A stretch of 64,000 bases of DNA from Nocardia terrae. GTDB taxonomy: Bacteria > Actinomycetota > Actinomycetes > Mycobacteriales > Mycobacteriaceae. Positions 44,173-52,628 of this stretch are shown in pieces; positions within the stretch are counted from its first letter, which is position 1; every line of letters starts with the position of its first letter. The stretch lies in contig NZ_WRPP01000011.1 of the NCBI RefSeq assembly GCF_009760405.1, positions 62,001 to 126,000 on the forward strand. Direction: 5' to 3'. Below the pieces are notes generated by a model, which was not told the origin of the DNA, did no database searches, and was given only the letters and a program-made list of their open reading frames with translations. Both the position numbers and the translations under genes were made by a program.

Positions 44173-44937
44173 GTGCGGAAGTTGTTTGTGATCGGAATCG
44201 GGGCGGGGGACCCGGACCAGGTGACGGTGCAGGCCATCAAGGCGATGCGCCAGGTAAACGTGTTTTTTGTCATCGGCAAGGGGGCCGACAAACAGGAGTT
44301 GGTAGACGTGCGCGCCGCCATCCTGGCCGAGCACGCGCGGCAGCCGCACACGATCGTAGAGATCGTCGACCCGCCGCGCGACCGGACCGTGCCCGGCAGC
44401 GGCGCGGACGCCGCCTACCAGGGCGCGGTCGCCGACTGGCACGAGGCGCGAGCCGAGCTGCTGGAGCGGGCCTTCGCCGAAACCGACGGCGTCGGCGGCA
44501 TTCTCGTCTGGGGCGACCCGTCGCTGTACGACAGCACCCTGCGCATCGTGGAACGGGTCCTGGAACGCGAGCGAATCTCCTTCGACTACGAGGTGATTCC
44601 GGGCATCACCAGCGTGCAGGCGCTCGCCGCCGCGCATCGCATGGTCCTGCACGAGATCGGCGAGCCCCTGCACATCACCACCGGACGCAGACTGCGCGAC
44701 GAGGGCCTGACCGCCGGGCAGTCCACGCTGGTGATGCTGGACGGCGACTGCTCGTTCACCCAGGTCCCCGGCGATGACGTCTACATCTGGTGGGGCGCCT
44801 ATCTGGGCATGCCGGACGAAGTCGTCATCGAGGGCCCGCTGCGGGTGGTCGAGGGCCGAATCACCCGCCGCCGAGCCGCATTGCGTGAGGCCAAGGGCTG
44901 GATCATGGACATCTACCTGCTGCGCCCCGGGCTCTAG
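44173..44937 (+). CDS. cobF: Precorrin-6A synthase (deacetylating), CobF
   Basis: 254-residue SAM-dependent tetrapyrrole methyltransferase. VIGIGAGDPDQVTVQAIKAM is the N-terminal glycine loop; GILVWGDPSLYDSTLRIVER and YEVIPGITSVQALAAAHRM are class-typical. It methylates C-1 of precorrin-5 with loss of the acetyl unit in aerobic cobalamin synthesis. No other cob gene is in the window. GTG start 20 bases from the divergent thyA start. Its stop overlaps the convergent lipoprotein gene by 4 bases. Confidence 0.93.
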   Translation: MRKLFVIGIGAGDPDQVTVQAIKAMRQVNVFFVIGKGADKQELVDVRAAILAEHARQPHTIVEIVDPPRDRTVPGSGADAAYQGAVADWHEARAELLERAFAETDGVGGILVWGDPSLYDSTLRIVERVLERERISFDYEVIPGITSVQALAAAHRMVLHEIGEPLHITTGRRLRDEGLTAGQSTLVMLDGDCSFTQVPGDDVYIWWGAYLGMPDEVVIEGPLRVVEGRITRRRAALREAKGWIMDIYLLRPGL

Positions 44938-45485
44938 CGGCCGATCTGGCGCAGGAAGGCGAGGTTGTCCTCGAGGTGCCAGTCCTCGGTGATCAGGGTG
45001 TGGTCACCGCCGAGGCGCTGCAGATCGATCGCGTCGAATTCCACGGGCTGACCGGCACCTCGGGCGCCGTCGTAGACCCCGGTGAAGTGGCCTCGGAAGA
45101 CCAGCCGCGCGGTGAGGGTATCCCCGGTGACATAGAGGTCCGAGAGCTCGCACGTGAGGTCGGGTACGGCGGCGCGGAAGGCTTTCGATGCCACCGCGGG
45201 GCCGGTCGGTCCCTGCGGTCGCCCGGCCGGGAGCGTGTTGTCGCGGAACGACGGCGTGATCGCCCGGTCGAGGTAGTCGGTGTTCCCGGTATTCCAGAAC
45301 GTGTACAGCAGCTGTGCCACATGGACTTCCCGTGCGGCCCGGTCGGTGCCGAGTCCGCCGTCGACGTGCACCGCCAGCGGTACGACCAGGTCGCCGGATC
45401 GGTCGACGGGGTCGGCCGGGTGCGCGGACCGTGTCGAGCAGCCGGTGAGAATCAGCGCGGCGCAAAGGAAAACAGCGATTCTCAT
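44934..45485 (-). CDS. SnoaL/NTF2-like lipoprotein
   Basis: 183 residues with a lipoprotein signal (MRIAVFLCAALILTGC, Cys16 in LTGC) and an NTF2/SnoaL-like alpha-beta barrel (VAQLLYTFWNTGNTDYLDRA, FRDNTLPAGRPQGPTGPA, HFTGVYDG, EDWHLEDNLAFLRQ). Such domains bind small ligands and sometimes cyclise esters; exported versions are of unknown role. Its ATG overlaps the stop of the SDR gene (ATGA), so they form one unit under the LysR-type regulator. Confidence 0.86.
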   Translation of the reverse strand: MRIAVFLCAALILTGCSTRSAHPADPVDRSGDLVVPLAVHVDGGLGTDRAAREVHVAQLLYTFWNTGNTDYLDRAITPSFRDNTLPAGRPQGPTGPAVASKAFRAAVPDLTCELSDLYVTGDTLTARLVFRGHFTGVYDGARGAGQPVEFDAIDLQRLGGDHTLITEDWHLEDNLAFLRQIGR

Positions 45486-46159
45486 GCCAGTCTCCCGCCG
45501 CCGTCGACATGCAGGGTGGCGCCGGTGAGGAACGGGTTGGTCAGTGCCAGCAGTGCAGCGGCGGAGATATCGGACGGTGTTCCGACCCGGTGTGCCGGAT
45601 TGCGCTCGGCTACGGCCTGGAAGAACGCCTCCTTGCCGGGGCCGTCCCAGGCGCCCGAGTCGACGATGCCGGGTGAGATCGCGTTGACGCGGACCGGTGC
45701 GAGTTCGACCGCGAGGGCTTCGGCGAGGGTGGCGGCCGCGGCGTTCGTGGTGGCCATCACCGTGCGCCCCGGGGCGGGGCGCCAGGCGGCGACGCCGGAG
45801 AACAGCAGCATCGCGCCGCCGGGGCGGAAGCGGGGAGCGAAGTGCTTGGCGAGCAGGATCGGTCCGATCACCTTGGCGTCGAAGGCGCGGTGCACGGCGG
45901 CGCGGTCCAATTCGGTGACGGGGCCGTTGGCGTGGTCGGCGGCCAGGGAGACCAGGTAGTCGAGCTGGCCGACCCGTTCGGCGAAGGCTCGCACGGTCGC
46001 CTCGTCGGCCAGGTCCACCTCGGAGCGGCCCACCGAAATCACCTGGGCTCCTTGTGCTGTCGCGTCCTCGGCGATACGACGGGCGATCCCCGATCCGGCT
46101 CCGATGATCACCATCGTCTTGTCTTGCAGTGTTGTCTGGTCTTGCAGTGTTGTCGTCAT
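45482..46159 (-). CDS. Short-chain dehydrogenase/reductase
   Basis: 225 residues: NAD(P) loop MVIIGAGSGIARRIAEDA, the region LVSLAADHANG in place of NNAG, and the tail GATLHVDGGGRLA. The usual YxxxK is not present: the segment after FSGVAAWRPA reads RTVMATTNAAAATLAEALAV, so the catalytic Tyr is missing and the activity may be altered. Residues 2-13 are an in-frame repeat (TTLQDQ, TTLQDK). Start ATG at 46159. First gene of a pair with the SnoaL-like lipoprotein, divergent from LysR. Confidence 0.85.
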   Translation of the reverse strand: MTTTLQDQTTLQDKTMVIIGAGSGIARRIAEDATAQGAQVISVGRSEVDLADEATVRAFAERVGQLDYLVSLAADHANGPVTELDRAAVHRAFDAKVIGPILLAKHFAPRFRPGGAMLLFSGVAAWRPAPGRTVMATTNAAAATLAEALAVELAPVRVNAISPGIVDSGAWDGPGKEAFFQAVAERNPAHRVGTPSDISAAALLALTNPFLTGATLHVDGGGRLA

Positions 46160-46195
46160 GCCCGGTTCAGCATCGCCCCGGCAACGGATAATCCC

Positions 46196-46208
46196 TTCGT
46201 GGAATGAA
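46196..46208. promoter_or_regulatory. LysR-type T-N11-A box
   Basis: TTC-GTGGAAT-GAA within the larger CCTTC/GAAGG inverted repeat (46194-46210), in the 79-base spacer between the SDR and LysR genes. Confidence 0.55.
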
Positions 46209-46238
46209 GGTTTTCGATCGTTGCCATAAGATTTTCGA

Positions 46239-47144
46239 ATGCCTACGCTGCGTGCCCTGGAGTGCCTGATCGCCGTCCTGGACGCCGGGTCGATCACCGA
46301 CGCGGCCAAGGCCCTGCACATGTCGCAACCGGCGCTGTCGCATCAACTCGCCGCGCTCGAACGCGAGATCGGTGCGCCGGTCCTCGAACGACTGCCGCGC
46401 GGGGTGCGGGCCACCGTCATCGGGCGCGCCGTCGAGGCCGACGCCCGTGCGGCATTGGCCGCGGCCACCCGTGTCGTCGACGGCGGCCGGGCCGCGGCGC
46501 GGGGCGCGGGCGGTCAATTGCGACTGGCCTGCGCGGAGAGCCTGACCGCGAGCCTGCTCGCCCCGGTGCTGCGGCACTGGTTGCGCCGCCGGCCCGGGGT
46601 GGAGGTGATGCTGACCGAGGCCGCCAGCGCCGACGACCTCGTCCGCCACATCGAATCCGGAACCGCCGACCTGGCGCTGGGTCCCCGGCCGACCCGCTGG
46701 ACCGGTGCGTCCGAACTCATCGGCGTGGAGGAGGTCGTGGCCGTCCTGCCCGCCGATCACCCGCTCTCCCACCGTGATCGGCTCGGCTTCGAGGACCTGC
46801 GTGATCGGCCGCTGGTGCACTACCACCCCGAGAACGGACTCGCCGGTTGGTTGGACGCCCAGGCCGCCGGGCACGGCGTCACGCTCGACCCCGTCATGCG
46901 CACCCGGCAGGCGGCCACCGCGGCGCAGCTCGCCGCCGCCGGACTCGGGATCGCGCTGGTCCCCGTCTCGGCCCTCGGCCCCGGTCTGCCCGGGACCCTG
47001 AAGCGCCTGCACCCCATCGTGTCTCGCGATCTCGTCTGCCTGATCGGGGCCCCCGCCGACCTGCTCGTGCGCCGCTTCGTTTCCGACGTCGTCGATCGCG
47101 GAGTGCCCGTGCACCCGTCGATCAGGGCGAAACTCACCCCTTGA
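46239..47144 (+). CDS. LysR-family transcriptional regulator
   Basis: 301 residues: N-terminal helix-turn-helix (ALECLIAVLDAGSITDAAKA, LHMSQPALSHQLAALEREIG) and a C-terminal periplasmic-binding-like effector domain (GGQLRLACAESLTASLLAPV, VEEVVAVLPADHPLS, AGLGIALVPVSAL). Divergent from the SDR-lipoprotein pair, with a T-N11-A box between, so it most likely controls that pair. Co-inducer unknown. Confidence 0.93.
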   Translation: MPTLRALECLIAVLDAGSITDAAKALHMSQPALSHQLAALEREIGAPVLERLPRGVRATVIGRAVEADARAALAAATRVVDGGRAAARGAGGQLRLACAESLTASLLAPVLRHWLRRRPGVEVMLTEAASADDLVRHIESGTADLALGPRPTRWTGASELIGVEEVVAVLPADHPLSHRDRLGFEDLRDRPLVHYHPENGLAGWLDAQAAGHGVTLDPVMRTRQAATAAQLAAAGLGIALVPVSALGPGLPGTLKRLHPIVSRDLVCLIGAPADLLVRRFVSDVVDRGVPVHPSIRAKLTP

Positions 47145-47187
47145 CTGTTACTGGCGGAGCGTCAATAGTCGGGTCAACTGATGTAGC

Positions 47188-47222
47188 GGGGTCACAGCCG
47201 GAGGTTGGGTGGCTGTGGCCCC
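47188..47222. other. Hairpin between LysR and acyl-CoA synthetase genes
   Basis: GGGGTCACAGCC and GGCTGTGGCCCC pair over 12 bases with one mismatch and an 11-base loop that contains GGAGG. It may end the LysR transcript or form a leader structure just ahead of the synthetase ribosome site at 47232. Confidence 0.45.
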
Positions 47223-47242
47223 CTCGCGTGTGGAGGTTCTGC

Positions 47243-48853
47243 ATGACAACTCCGATCCAGCGGGCCGGACAACTCCGTGACGAGTACGGCGCGCCCGACG
47301 CCAACGCCGCCGAGCTGCTGTGCGACCGGCATCCCGCCGACGCGGTCGCCTTCACCTTCGTGGGGTCCGATCTGGGCAGTGTCGACGTGACCTTCGGCGA
47401 GTTGCGGGAGAAATCCGAGCGGGTCGCCGCAGCGCTCACGGAACTCGGTGTGGTGCAAGGGGATCGGGTTGCCACGCTGATGGGCAAGTCGCAGGAGTTG
47501 GTGATCGCGCTGCTGGCGATCTGGCGGCTCGGGGCGGTCCACGTCCCGCTGTTCACGGCCTTCGCGCCCGGTGCGATCGCCATGCGCGTCACCGGGAACG
47601 GCACCAAGTTCGTCATCACCGACGGCGCGCAGCGAGCCAAACTCGCGCCGGGCGAGGATCTTCCGGCCGAGCGCGAGTGGCGGGTCATCACCACCGGCGA
47701 GCCCGAGGGCGACGACGTGCGCTTCGCCGACCTGCTCGAAAACACCGGCCCCGCACCGGAATCCGTCACCATCGGCGGTGACGGGGTGCTGGTCGAACTG
47801 TTCACCTCCGGCACCACCGGAACGCCCAAGGCCGTGCCCATGCGCCTGGGCGGCATGGCCGGCGTGGTCATGTACCTCGAATACGGCATCGACTACGCCG
47901 ACGGGGACGTGTTCTGGAACATCGCCGATCCCGGCTGGGCCTACGGGCTCTACATCGCCATCCTCGCGCCGATGGCGAAGGGCAAGCGCAGCCTGCTGGT
48001 GTGCGCGCCCTTCGACCCGGCCCTCACCTGGCGGGTGCTGCGCGAGTTCGGCGTCACCAATTTCGCCGCCGCTCCGACGGTCTTCCGCGCGCTGCGCAAC
48101 AGCCCGGTGCCCGAGGGCATCTCGCTGCGCCGCATCTCCTCGGCCGGTGAACCGCTGACCCCGGATGTCATCACCTGGTCGAAACAGGCTCTCGGCGTGG
48201 AGATCCGCGACCACTACGGCCAGACCGAGACCGGCATGACCGTCGTCAATGCCTGGCATCCGGATCTGCGCGCCGACATCAAGATCGGTTCCATGGGTCA
48301 CCCGATGCCCGGCTACACCGTCGAGATCCTCGCCCTGGACTCCGAGGACTTCGCCGCGCCCGGCGAACCCGGCCGTGTCGCCATCGCCACCGACAGCCCC
48401 CTGCTCACCTTCCGCGGCTACCGCAACGCCCCCGAGGCCAGCGCGTCCCGCTTCACCGCGGACGGCAAGTGGTACCTCACCGGCGACGTCGCCTCCCGTG
48501 ACGCCGAGGGGTATCTGACCTTCGCCTCCCGCGACGACGACGTCATCCTCATGGCCGGCTACCGCATCGGCCCCTTCGAGGTGGAAAGCGTTCTCACCAG
48601 CCACGATTCCATCTCGGAGGCGGCCGTCATCGGAGTGCCCGACGAGCTGCGCGGCGAGGTCCTGATCGCGATCGCGGTGACCGCACCCGGCATCGAACCC
48701 GGCGACGCGCTGGCGGCCGATCTCCAGCGACTGGTGAAACAGAAACTCGCGGCGCACGTCTACCCCCGCCGCATCCACTTCGTCCCCGAACTCCCCAAGA
48801 CCCCCAGCGGCAAGGTGCAGCGCTACCTGCTGCGGAATCAGTTCCGCGACTGA
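47243..48853 (+). CDS. Acyl-CoA/acetyl-CoA-type AMP-forming synthetase
   Basis: 536 residues of the adenylate-forming superfamily: P-loop LFTSGTTGTPKAVP near 190, YGQTETG near 340, TGDVASRDAEGY near 420, ILMAGYRIGPFEVES hinge, and the catalytic Lys in KTPSGKVQR near the end. It joins a carboxylic acid to CoA via an acyl-adenylate. Sequence style (WNIADPGWAYGLY) is that of the acetate/medium-chain synthetase group. GGAGG is 6 bases before the ATG. Its 3' end overlaps the convergent HxlR gene by 16 bases. Confidence 0.93.
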   Translation: MTTPIQRAGQLRDEYGAPDANAAELLCDRHPADAVAFTFVGSDLGSVDVTFGELREKSERVAAALTELGVVQGDRVATLMGKSQELVIALLAIWRLGAVHVPLFTAFAPGAIAMRVTGNGTKFVITDGAQRAKLAPGEDLPAEREWRVITTGEPEGDDVRFADLLENTGPAPESVTIGGDGVLVELFTSGTTGTPKAVPMRLGGMAGVVMYLEYGIDYADGDVFWNIADPGWAYGLYIAILAPMAKGKRSLLVCAPFDPALTWRVLREFGVTNFAAAPTVFRALRNSPVPEGISLRRISSAGEPLTPDVITWSKQALGVEIRDHYGQTETGMTVVNAWHPDLRADIKIGSMGHPMPGYTVEILALDSEDFAAPGEPGRVAIATDSPLLTFRGYRNAPEASASRFTADGKWYLTGDVASRDAEGYLTFASRDDDVILMAGYRIGPFEVESVLTSHDSISEAAVIGVPDELRGEVLIAIAVTAPGIEPGDALAADLQRLVKQKLAAHVYPRRIHFVPELPKTPSGKVQRYLLRNQFRD

Positions 48854-49224
48854 GCGATTCGGTCCCTGGCCTGTTCGATCTCGTTGATGTGCCGCTCGGT
48901 CCACACCCGCAGGGCGGCAATGGGTTCGGCCAGGCTGCGGCCGAGCGGGGTCAGTTCGTACTCCACGCGCGGCGGAATCGTGGGATGCACCGTGCGCGTG
49001 AGGAACCCGTCGGACTCCAGGCTGCGCAGGGTCTGGGTGAGCATCTTCTGGGAGACCCCGCCGATGCGGCGGGACAGGTCGGTGTAGCGCATGGTGCCCT
49101 GCTGCAGCAGCGAATCGATCACCAGCACGGTCCATTTGCCCGCGATGTGGTCGAGGACCTGTCGGGTGGGGCATTTGGCGGAGTAGACATCGGCGGGGAG
49201 GCCGGAGGATTCGACGGTTGTCAC
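48838..49224 (-). CDS. HxlR-family transcriptional regulator
   Basis: 128-residue winged-helix regulator. Family signature CPTRQVLDHIAGKWTVLVID near residue 18 (the Cys can be redox-sensitive), then RYTDLSRRIGGVSQKMLTQT and a wing with PPRVEYELTPLG. Leaderless start: a TACTCT box ends 7 bases before the GTG. Divergent from a nitroreductase gene, with a perfect 14-base palindrome between. HxlR proteins often sense aldehydes, quinones or disulfide stress and control reductases, which suits the layout. Confidence 0.92.
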   Translation of the reverse strand: MTTVESSGLPADVYSAKCPTRQVLDHIAGKWTVLVIDSLLQQGTMRYTDLSRRIGGVSQKMLTQTLRSLESDGFLTRTVHPTIPPRVEYELTPLGRSLAEPIAALRVWTERHINEIEQARDRIAQSRN

Positions 49225-49231
49225 CTCTAGG

Positions 49232-49237
49232 AGAGTA
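49232..49237 (-). promoter_or_regulatory. -10 box TACTCT of the HxlR gene
   Basis: TACTCT, 7 bases, GTG: leaderless spacing. Confidence 0.55.
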
Positions 49238-49239
49238 GC

Positions 49240-49253
49240 GCACTAATTAGTGC
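49240..49253. promoter_or_regulatory. Probable HxlR operator
   Basis: GCACTAATTAGTGC is a perfect 14-base palindrome next to the HxlR -10 box; a looser copy of its half (TAGTTAGTG) lies just before the nitroreductase ATG. Confidence 0.6.
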
Positions 49254-49293
49254 TGTCTTCCGAAAAGAGTGTCACTCTCCAATAGTTAGTGGC

Positions 49294-49956
49294 ATGACAC
49301 AGATGAGCGTCGCCGACGCGATCCGCACCCGCCGCACCGTCCGCCACTACCTGCCCGATCCGGTTGCCGCGCAGGACATCGACACCCTGACCGAACTCGC
49401 CATGGAAGCCCCTTCGAGCTGGAATCTGCAGGACCGGTCGGTGGTCGTGGTGACCGACCCGGCCGTGCGGGAGGGCCTGGTCTGGGCCACCGGCGGCCAA
49501 CCGCAGCCGCAGGAGGCCCCCGTCACCCTGGTCTTCGTCGCCGAACCGCACGCCTGGAAGAACGACCGCACCGACATCTTCGACCTGGCCCGCCGCAATC
49601 ACGCCTGGAACGACGAGTTCATCGCCGGATTCGCCGCCGCTTCCACCGAATTCCAGCAGGGCCTCGCCGAACGCGACCTGCTGCGCGAGTACGCGGTCAA
49701 GGACGCCATGATCGCCGCGACCTACGTCATGCTCGCCGCCACCGAACTCGGCCTGGCCACCTCGCCCATGAACGGCTGGGATGAGGCCAAGGTCAAGAAG
49801 GTCATCGGCATAGCGGACCGCGACGACCTCGCCATCGCCCTGCTCGTGTCCGTCGGCCACCCCGCCGAAACCCGCCGCCACCCGGGCCGCCGCGCATCGG
49901 ACCGCAATGTCTTCCGCGACACCTTCGCCGGACCCCGCCCCGAATCGGGTAACTGA
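49294..49956 (+). CDS. Nitroreductase-family protein
   Basis: 220-residue FMN-dependent reductase. RTRRTVRHYLPDPVAAQDID binds the FMN phosphate, MEAPSSWNLQDRSVVVV is the second flavin contact, and VMLAATELGLATSPMNGWDE is the C-terminal signature. It would reduce nitro compounds, quinones or enones with NAD(P)H. Controlled by the divergent HxlR protein (inferred). The ATG follows directly on the second operator half. Confidence 0.91.
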   Translation: MTQMSVADAIRTRRTVRHYLPDPVAAQDIDTLTELAMEAPSSWNLQDRSVVVVTDPAVREGLVWATGGQPQPQEAPVTLVFVAEPHAWKNDRTDIFDLARRNHAWNDEFIAGFAAASTEFQQGLAERDLLREYAVKDAMIAATYVMLAATELGLATSPMNGWDEAKVKKVIGIADRDDLAIALLVSVGHPAETRRHPGRRASDRNVFRDTFAGPRPESGN

Positions 49957-49997
49957 CTCGCCATCGGCGCTGGAAGGACAGTGTCGGTCCTGGTCGG

Positions 49998-50003
49998 TAG
50001 GCT
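49998..50003 (+). promoter_or_regulatory. -10 box TAGGCT of the DNA glycosylase gene
   Basis: TAGGCT, 6 bases, GTG: leaderless spacing. No ribosome site precedes the GTG. Confidence 0.6.
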
Positions 50004-50009
50004 GCGGTT

Positions 50010-50876
50010 GTGCCTGAATTGCCAGAAATCGTGGCGCTCGAGCAGTTCCTGGCCGAGCATGCGGTGGGTGCGGTTGTCGGGCGGGTCGATGTGGCGGCGC
50101 TGAGCGTGCTGAAAACCTTCGATCCGCCGGTGACCGCACTGCAGGGGCGCGATGTCACCGGGGTGGGGCACTGGGGCAAGCATCTGGGGATGGAGTGCGG
50201 CGGGCTGTGGTTGATCACGCACCTGTCGCGCGGTGGCTGGCTGCGGTGGATCGACGAGCCCGCGGCGAACCCGCCCAAGCCGGGGAAGGGGCCGCTCGCG
50301 CTGCGGGTGCACTTCTTCACCCCAGAAGGGGCAACGCCCGCCTTCGATCTCACCGAGGCGGGCACCAAGAAGCGGCTGGCCGTCTGGGTGACCGAGGATC
50401 CGCTCTCCGTCCCCGGCATCGCCCGCCTCGGCCCCGACGCCCTCGCGGTGAGCGAACCCGAATTCGCGGAGATCCTGCACAGCACCTCGCAAAGAGTGAA
50501 GAACGCCCTCACCGACCAGACCCTGCTGGCCGGCATCGGCAACGCCTACTCCGACGAAATCCTGCACACCGCAAAGCTTTCCCCGTTCGCGAATTCGGGC
50601 ACGCTGGACGCCGAACAGGCGGCCCGCCTGTACTCCGCCATGCGGGCCACCCTCTCGGACGCCATCCAGCGCTCGGTGGGCCAGGACGCCGCCCGCCTCA
50701 AGGGCGAGAAGCGTTCCGGTTTCCAGGTCCACGCCCGCACCGGCCTGCCCTGCCCGGTCTGCGGTGACACCGTCCGCGAAGTCTCCTACGCCGACAAGTC
50801 CTTTCAGTACTGTCCGACCTGCCAGACCTCCGGCAAGATCCTCGCCGACCGTCGCATGTCCCGCCTGCTCAAATAG
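50010..50876 (+). CDS. Fpg/Nei-family DNA glycosylase
   Basis: 288-residue base-excision repair enzyme. After the GTG-encoded Met the chain begins PELPEI, so the catalytic N-terminal Pro and the following Glu are in place; this confirms the start. HLGMECGGLWLITHLSRGGW and the helix-two-turn-helix QTLLAGIGNAYSDEILHTAK follow. The zinc finger is CPVCG and YCPTCQTSGK near the C-terminus. It removes oxidised bases and cuts the strand. Confidence 0.93.
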   Translation: MPELPEIVALEQFLAEHAVGAVVGRVDVAALSVLKTFDPPVTALQGRDVTGVGHWGKHLGMECGGLWLITHLSRGGWLRWIDEPAANPPKPGKGPLALRVHFFTPEGATPAFDLTEAGTKKRLAVWVTEDPLSVPGIARLGPDALAVSEPEFAEILHSTSQRVKNALTDQTLLAGIGNAYSDEILHTAKLSPFANSGTLDAEQAARLYSAMRATLSDAIQRSVGQDAARLKGEKRSGFQVHARTGLPCPVCGDTVREVSYADKSFQYCPTCQTSGKILADRRMSRLLK

Positions 50877-50892
50877 CGGCGATGGTCTCGGC

Positions 50893-52506
50893 TCAGGTGA
50901 GGGCCGGGATGCGGACCCCCTGCCAGGCCAGGCGTTTGACGCGCTCGGGGTCGTTCTCGATGCGGGACGGGTAATCGATGATGAGGGTGGCTCGCTGGTC
51001 CTCGGTGTAGGGGAGCCAGTTCGGCAGGGGAGCACCGGTTTTCGCGAAGGACAGCCAATTGTCCTGGAACTGGTGGGAGACCTCGCGGAAGGCCCGATGA
51101 CCGCCCGCGCTCGTCATCGCGCGACCGAAGACCGAGTCCACCGCGCCGAAGACCGGGATCAGATCCAAGGCGTGGGTCGCGCCGAAACCCGCCAATTGGA
51201 CCGCGCGCGGGGCGAAGTCGTAGCGGTAGGCGTAGGTCGGGGCGAACTTGCTGTGCGCCTCCATGACTCGCACCGACGGACGCCAGAAGGTGAAATCGCC
51301 GCCCATGCGCACGGTCGCCCGCTTGCCGGGGAAGCCGGGATAGGCCGCGGCGACACGGGATTCGATGGCGACGCCGTAGTCGGCGAGGGCCTCGTGCAGG
51401 CGCTCCTCCGACGTCGGCATGGTCTGGCCGAGCTTGGTGAAGATGGGGCTGTCGCCGCCCTCGCTGAGGGCCTGATCGACGTGGCGCAACAGCCAGCGCA
51501 TGCGGTCGGGGGTGGTGGGGAGGGTGTCGTCGAAGCGGACGAAGAGGGTGGCCTCGTCGCGGTTGGTCCCGATGATGAGCGGAACCCGGTGCGCGGTCCC
51601 GTTCGTGAAGGCGGCGATGGGCGCGGTGGGCAGGTAGTCGCCGTCCACCGTCGGCGCGACCGGGAAGAGGCCGGGCTGCTCGTGCATCACCTTGGAGACG
51701 GTGTGGTCGACGGCCTTGCGAAGGTCGTTCGCGGGGGCGTCGCGCAGGGCCTTGGCCGCGTCCGCGGGATCGACGCCGAGTTCGTCGAGGCAGCGGCGGG
51801 CGAACAGCCGCGCCTCGTCCCGGGTCGGAGCCCAGTCCGCGGGCGCGCTCTGGGCGATGCCGCGATGGAACAGGCCAGCCGCGGCGGGTGTGCACATGAG
51901 CGCGAGCACCGCGTGCGCACCCGCGGATTCGCCGAAGATGGTGACATTGTTCGGGTCACCGCCGAACGCCCCGATATTGCGTTGTACCCACTCCAGGGCC
52001 GCGACCTGATCGCGCAGGCCCAGGTTGGAGTCGAATTGGCTGTCGGGCGTGGAGTATTCGCCGAAATCGACGTATCCGAACGCGCCGAGCCGGTAGTTGA
52101 TCGACACCACGATCACGTCACCGCGCAGCGCCAGCCGGGCACCGGAATACAGTCGCAGCGCGGAGGTTCCGATCATGTAGCCGCCGCCGTGGATGAAAAC
52201 CATCACCGGGCGCGGTGTCGACGACGGCTGGTTCGGTGCGGTGACGTTCAGCGTCAGGCAGTCCTCGCCCGTCGACTGCGCTTGCCGCGGTCCGATCCGT
52301 GCCCCGTCGCGGTGTTGCATTGCGGCATAACCGAAGTCGGTGGCGTCACGCACCCCGCTCCACGGTTGCACCGGCTGCGGCGCGCGGAAGCGGAACTCTC
52401 CGATCGGAGGAGCCGCAAAAGGAATGGACCGCCAGCGTGAAACGCGGCGGCCCCGAAGCCCGCGGACCACACCGTCCGCTGTCGTGATGTCTGTCGTTGC
52501 CACCAT
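50893..52506 (-). CDS. Type-B carboxylesterase
   Basis: 537-residue alpha/beta hydrolase. Oxyanion loop VFIHGGGYMIGTS near 103, nucleophile Ser in FGESAGAHAV near 195, acid near 325 in GTNRDEATLF, His in GATHALDLIPVFG near 440. Cleaves carboxyl esters of unknown identity. No signal peptide, so cytosolic. The ATG lies 6 bases after a TACAGT box on the minus strand, giving a leaderless start. Confidence 0.93.
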   Translation of the reverse strand: MVATTDITTADGVVRGLRGRRVSRWRSIPFAAPPIGEFRFRAPQPVQPWSGVRDATDFGYAAMQHRDGARIGPRQAQSTGEDCLTLNVTAPNQPSSTPRPVMVFIHGGGYMIGTSALRLYSGARLALRGDVIVVSINYRLGAFGYVDFGEYSTPDSQFDSNLGLRDQVAALEWVQRNIGAFGGDPNNVTIFGESAGAHAVLALMCTPAAAGLFHRGIAQSAPADWAPTRDEARLFARRCLDELGVDPADAAKALRDAPANDLRKAVDHTVSKVMHEQPGLFPVAPTVDGDYLPTAPIAAFTNGTAHRVPLIIGTNRDEATLFVRFDDTLPTTPDRMRWLLRHVDQALSEGGDSPIFTKLGQTMPTSEERLHEALADYGVAIESRVAAAYPGFPGKRATVRMGGDFTFWRPSVRVMEAHSKFAPTYAYRYDFAPRAVQLAGFGATHALDLIPVFGAVDSVFGRAMTSAGGHRAFREVSHQFQDNWLSFAKTGAPLPNWLPYTEDQRATLIIDYPSRIENDPERVKRLAWQGVRIPALT

Positions 52507-52512
52507 TCATCG

Positions 52513-52518
52513 ACTGTA
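52513..52518 (-). promoter_or_regulatory. -10 box TACAGT of the carboxylesterase gene
   Basis: TACAGT, 6 bases, ATG: leaderless spacing. Confidence 0.5.
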
Positions 52519-52577
52519 CGGTGGCGGCCATCACACCGGGAGCCCTCGGGCCCCCGGGACCTCGAAAAAACTGGCCC

Positions 52578-52605
52578 CTGGGCCGCCCCATCAGGGGCGG
52601 CCCAG
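52578..52605 (-). terminator. Intrinsic terminator after the DUF2630 gene
   Basis: Perfect 12-base stem (CTGGGCCGCCCC / GGGGCGGCCCAG) with a 4-base loop. On the minus strand it is followed 8 bases later by a run of six T. Confidence 0.85.
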
Positions 52606-52610
52606 GGATC

Positions 52611-52628
52611 AAGAGTTCTAGAACTCTT
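52611..52628. repeat. 18-base perfect palindrome at the DUF2630 stop
   Basis: AAGAGTTCTAGAACTCTT, a perfect loopless palindrome that includes two bases of the stop codon of the DUF2630 gene, just before the terminator. Confidence 0.7.

Noticed and set aside
46847..47242. Upstream in-frame extension of the acyl-CoA synthetase
   Set aside because: The extension overlaps LysR and is Arg-rich nonsense; GGAGG before 47243 fixes the start.
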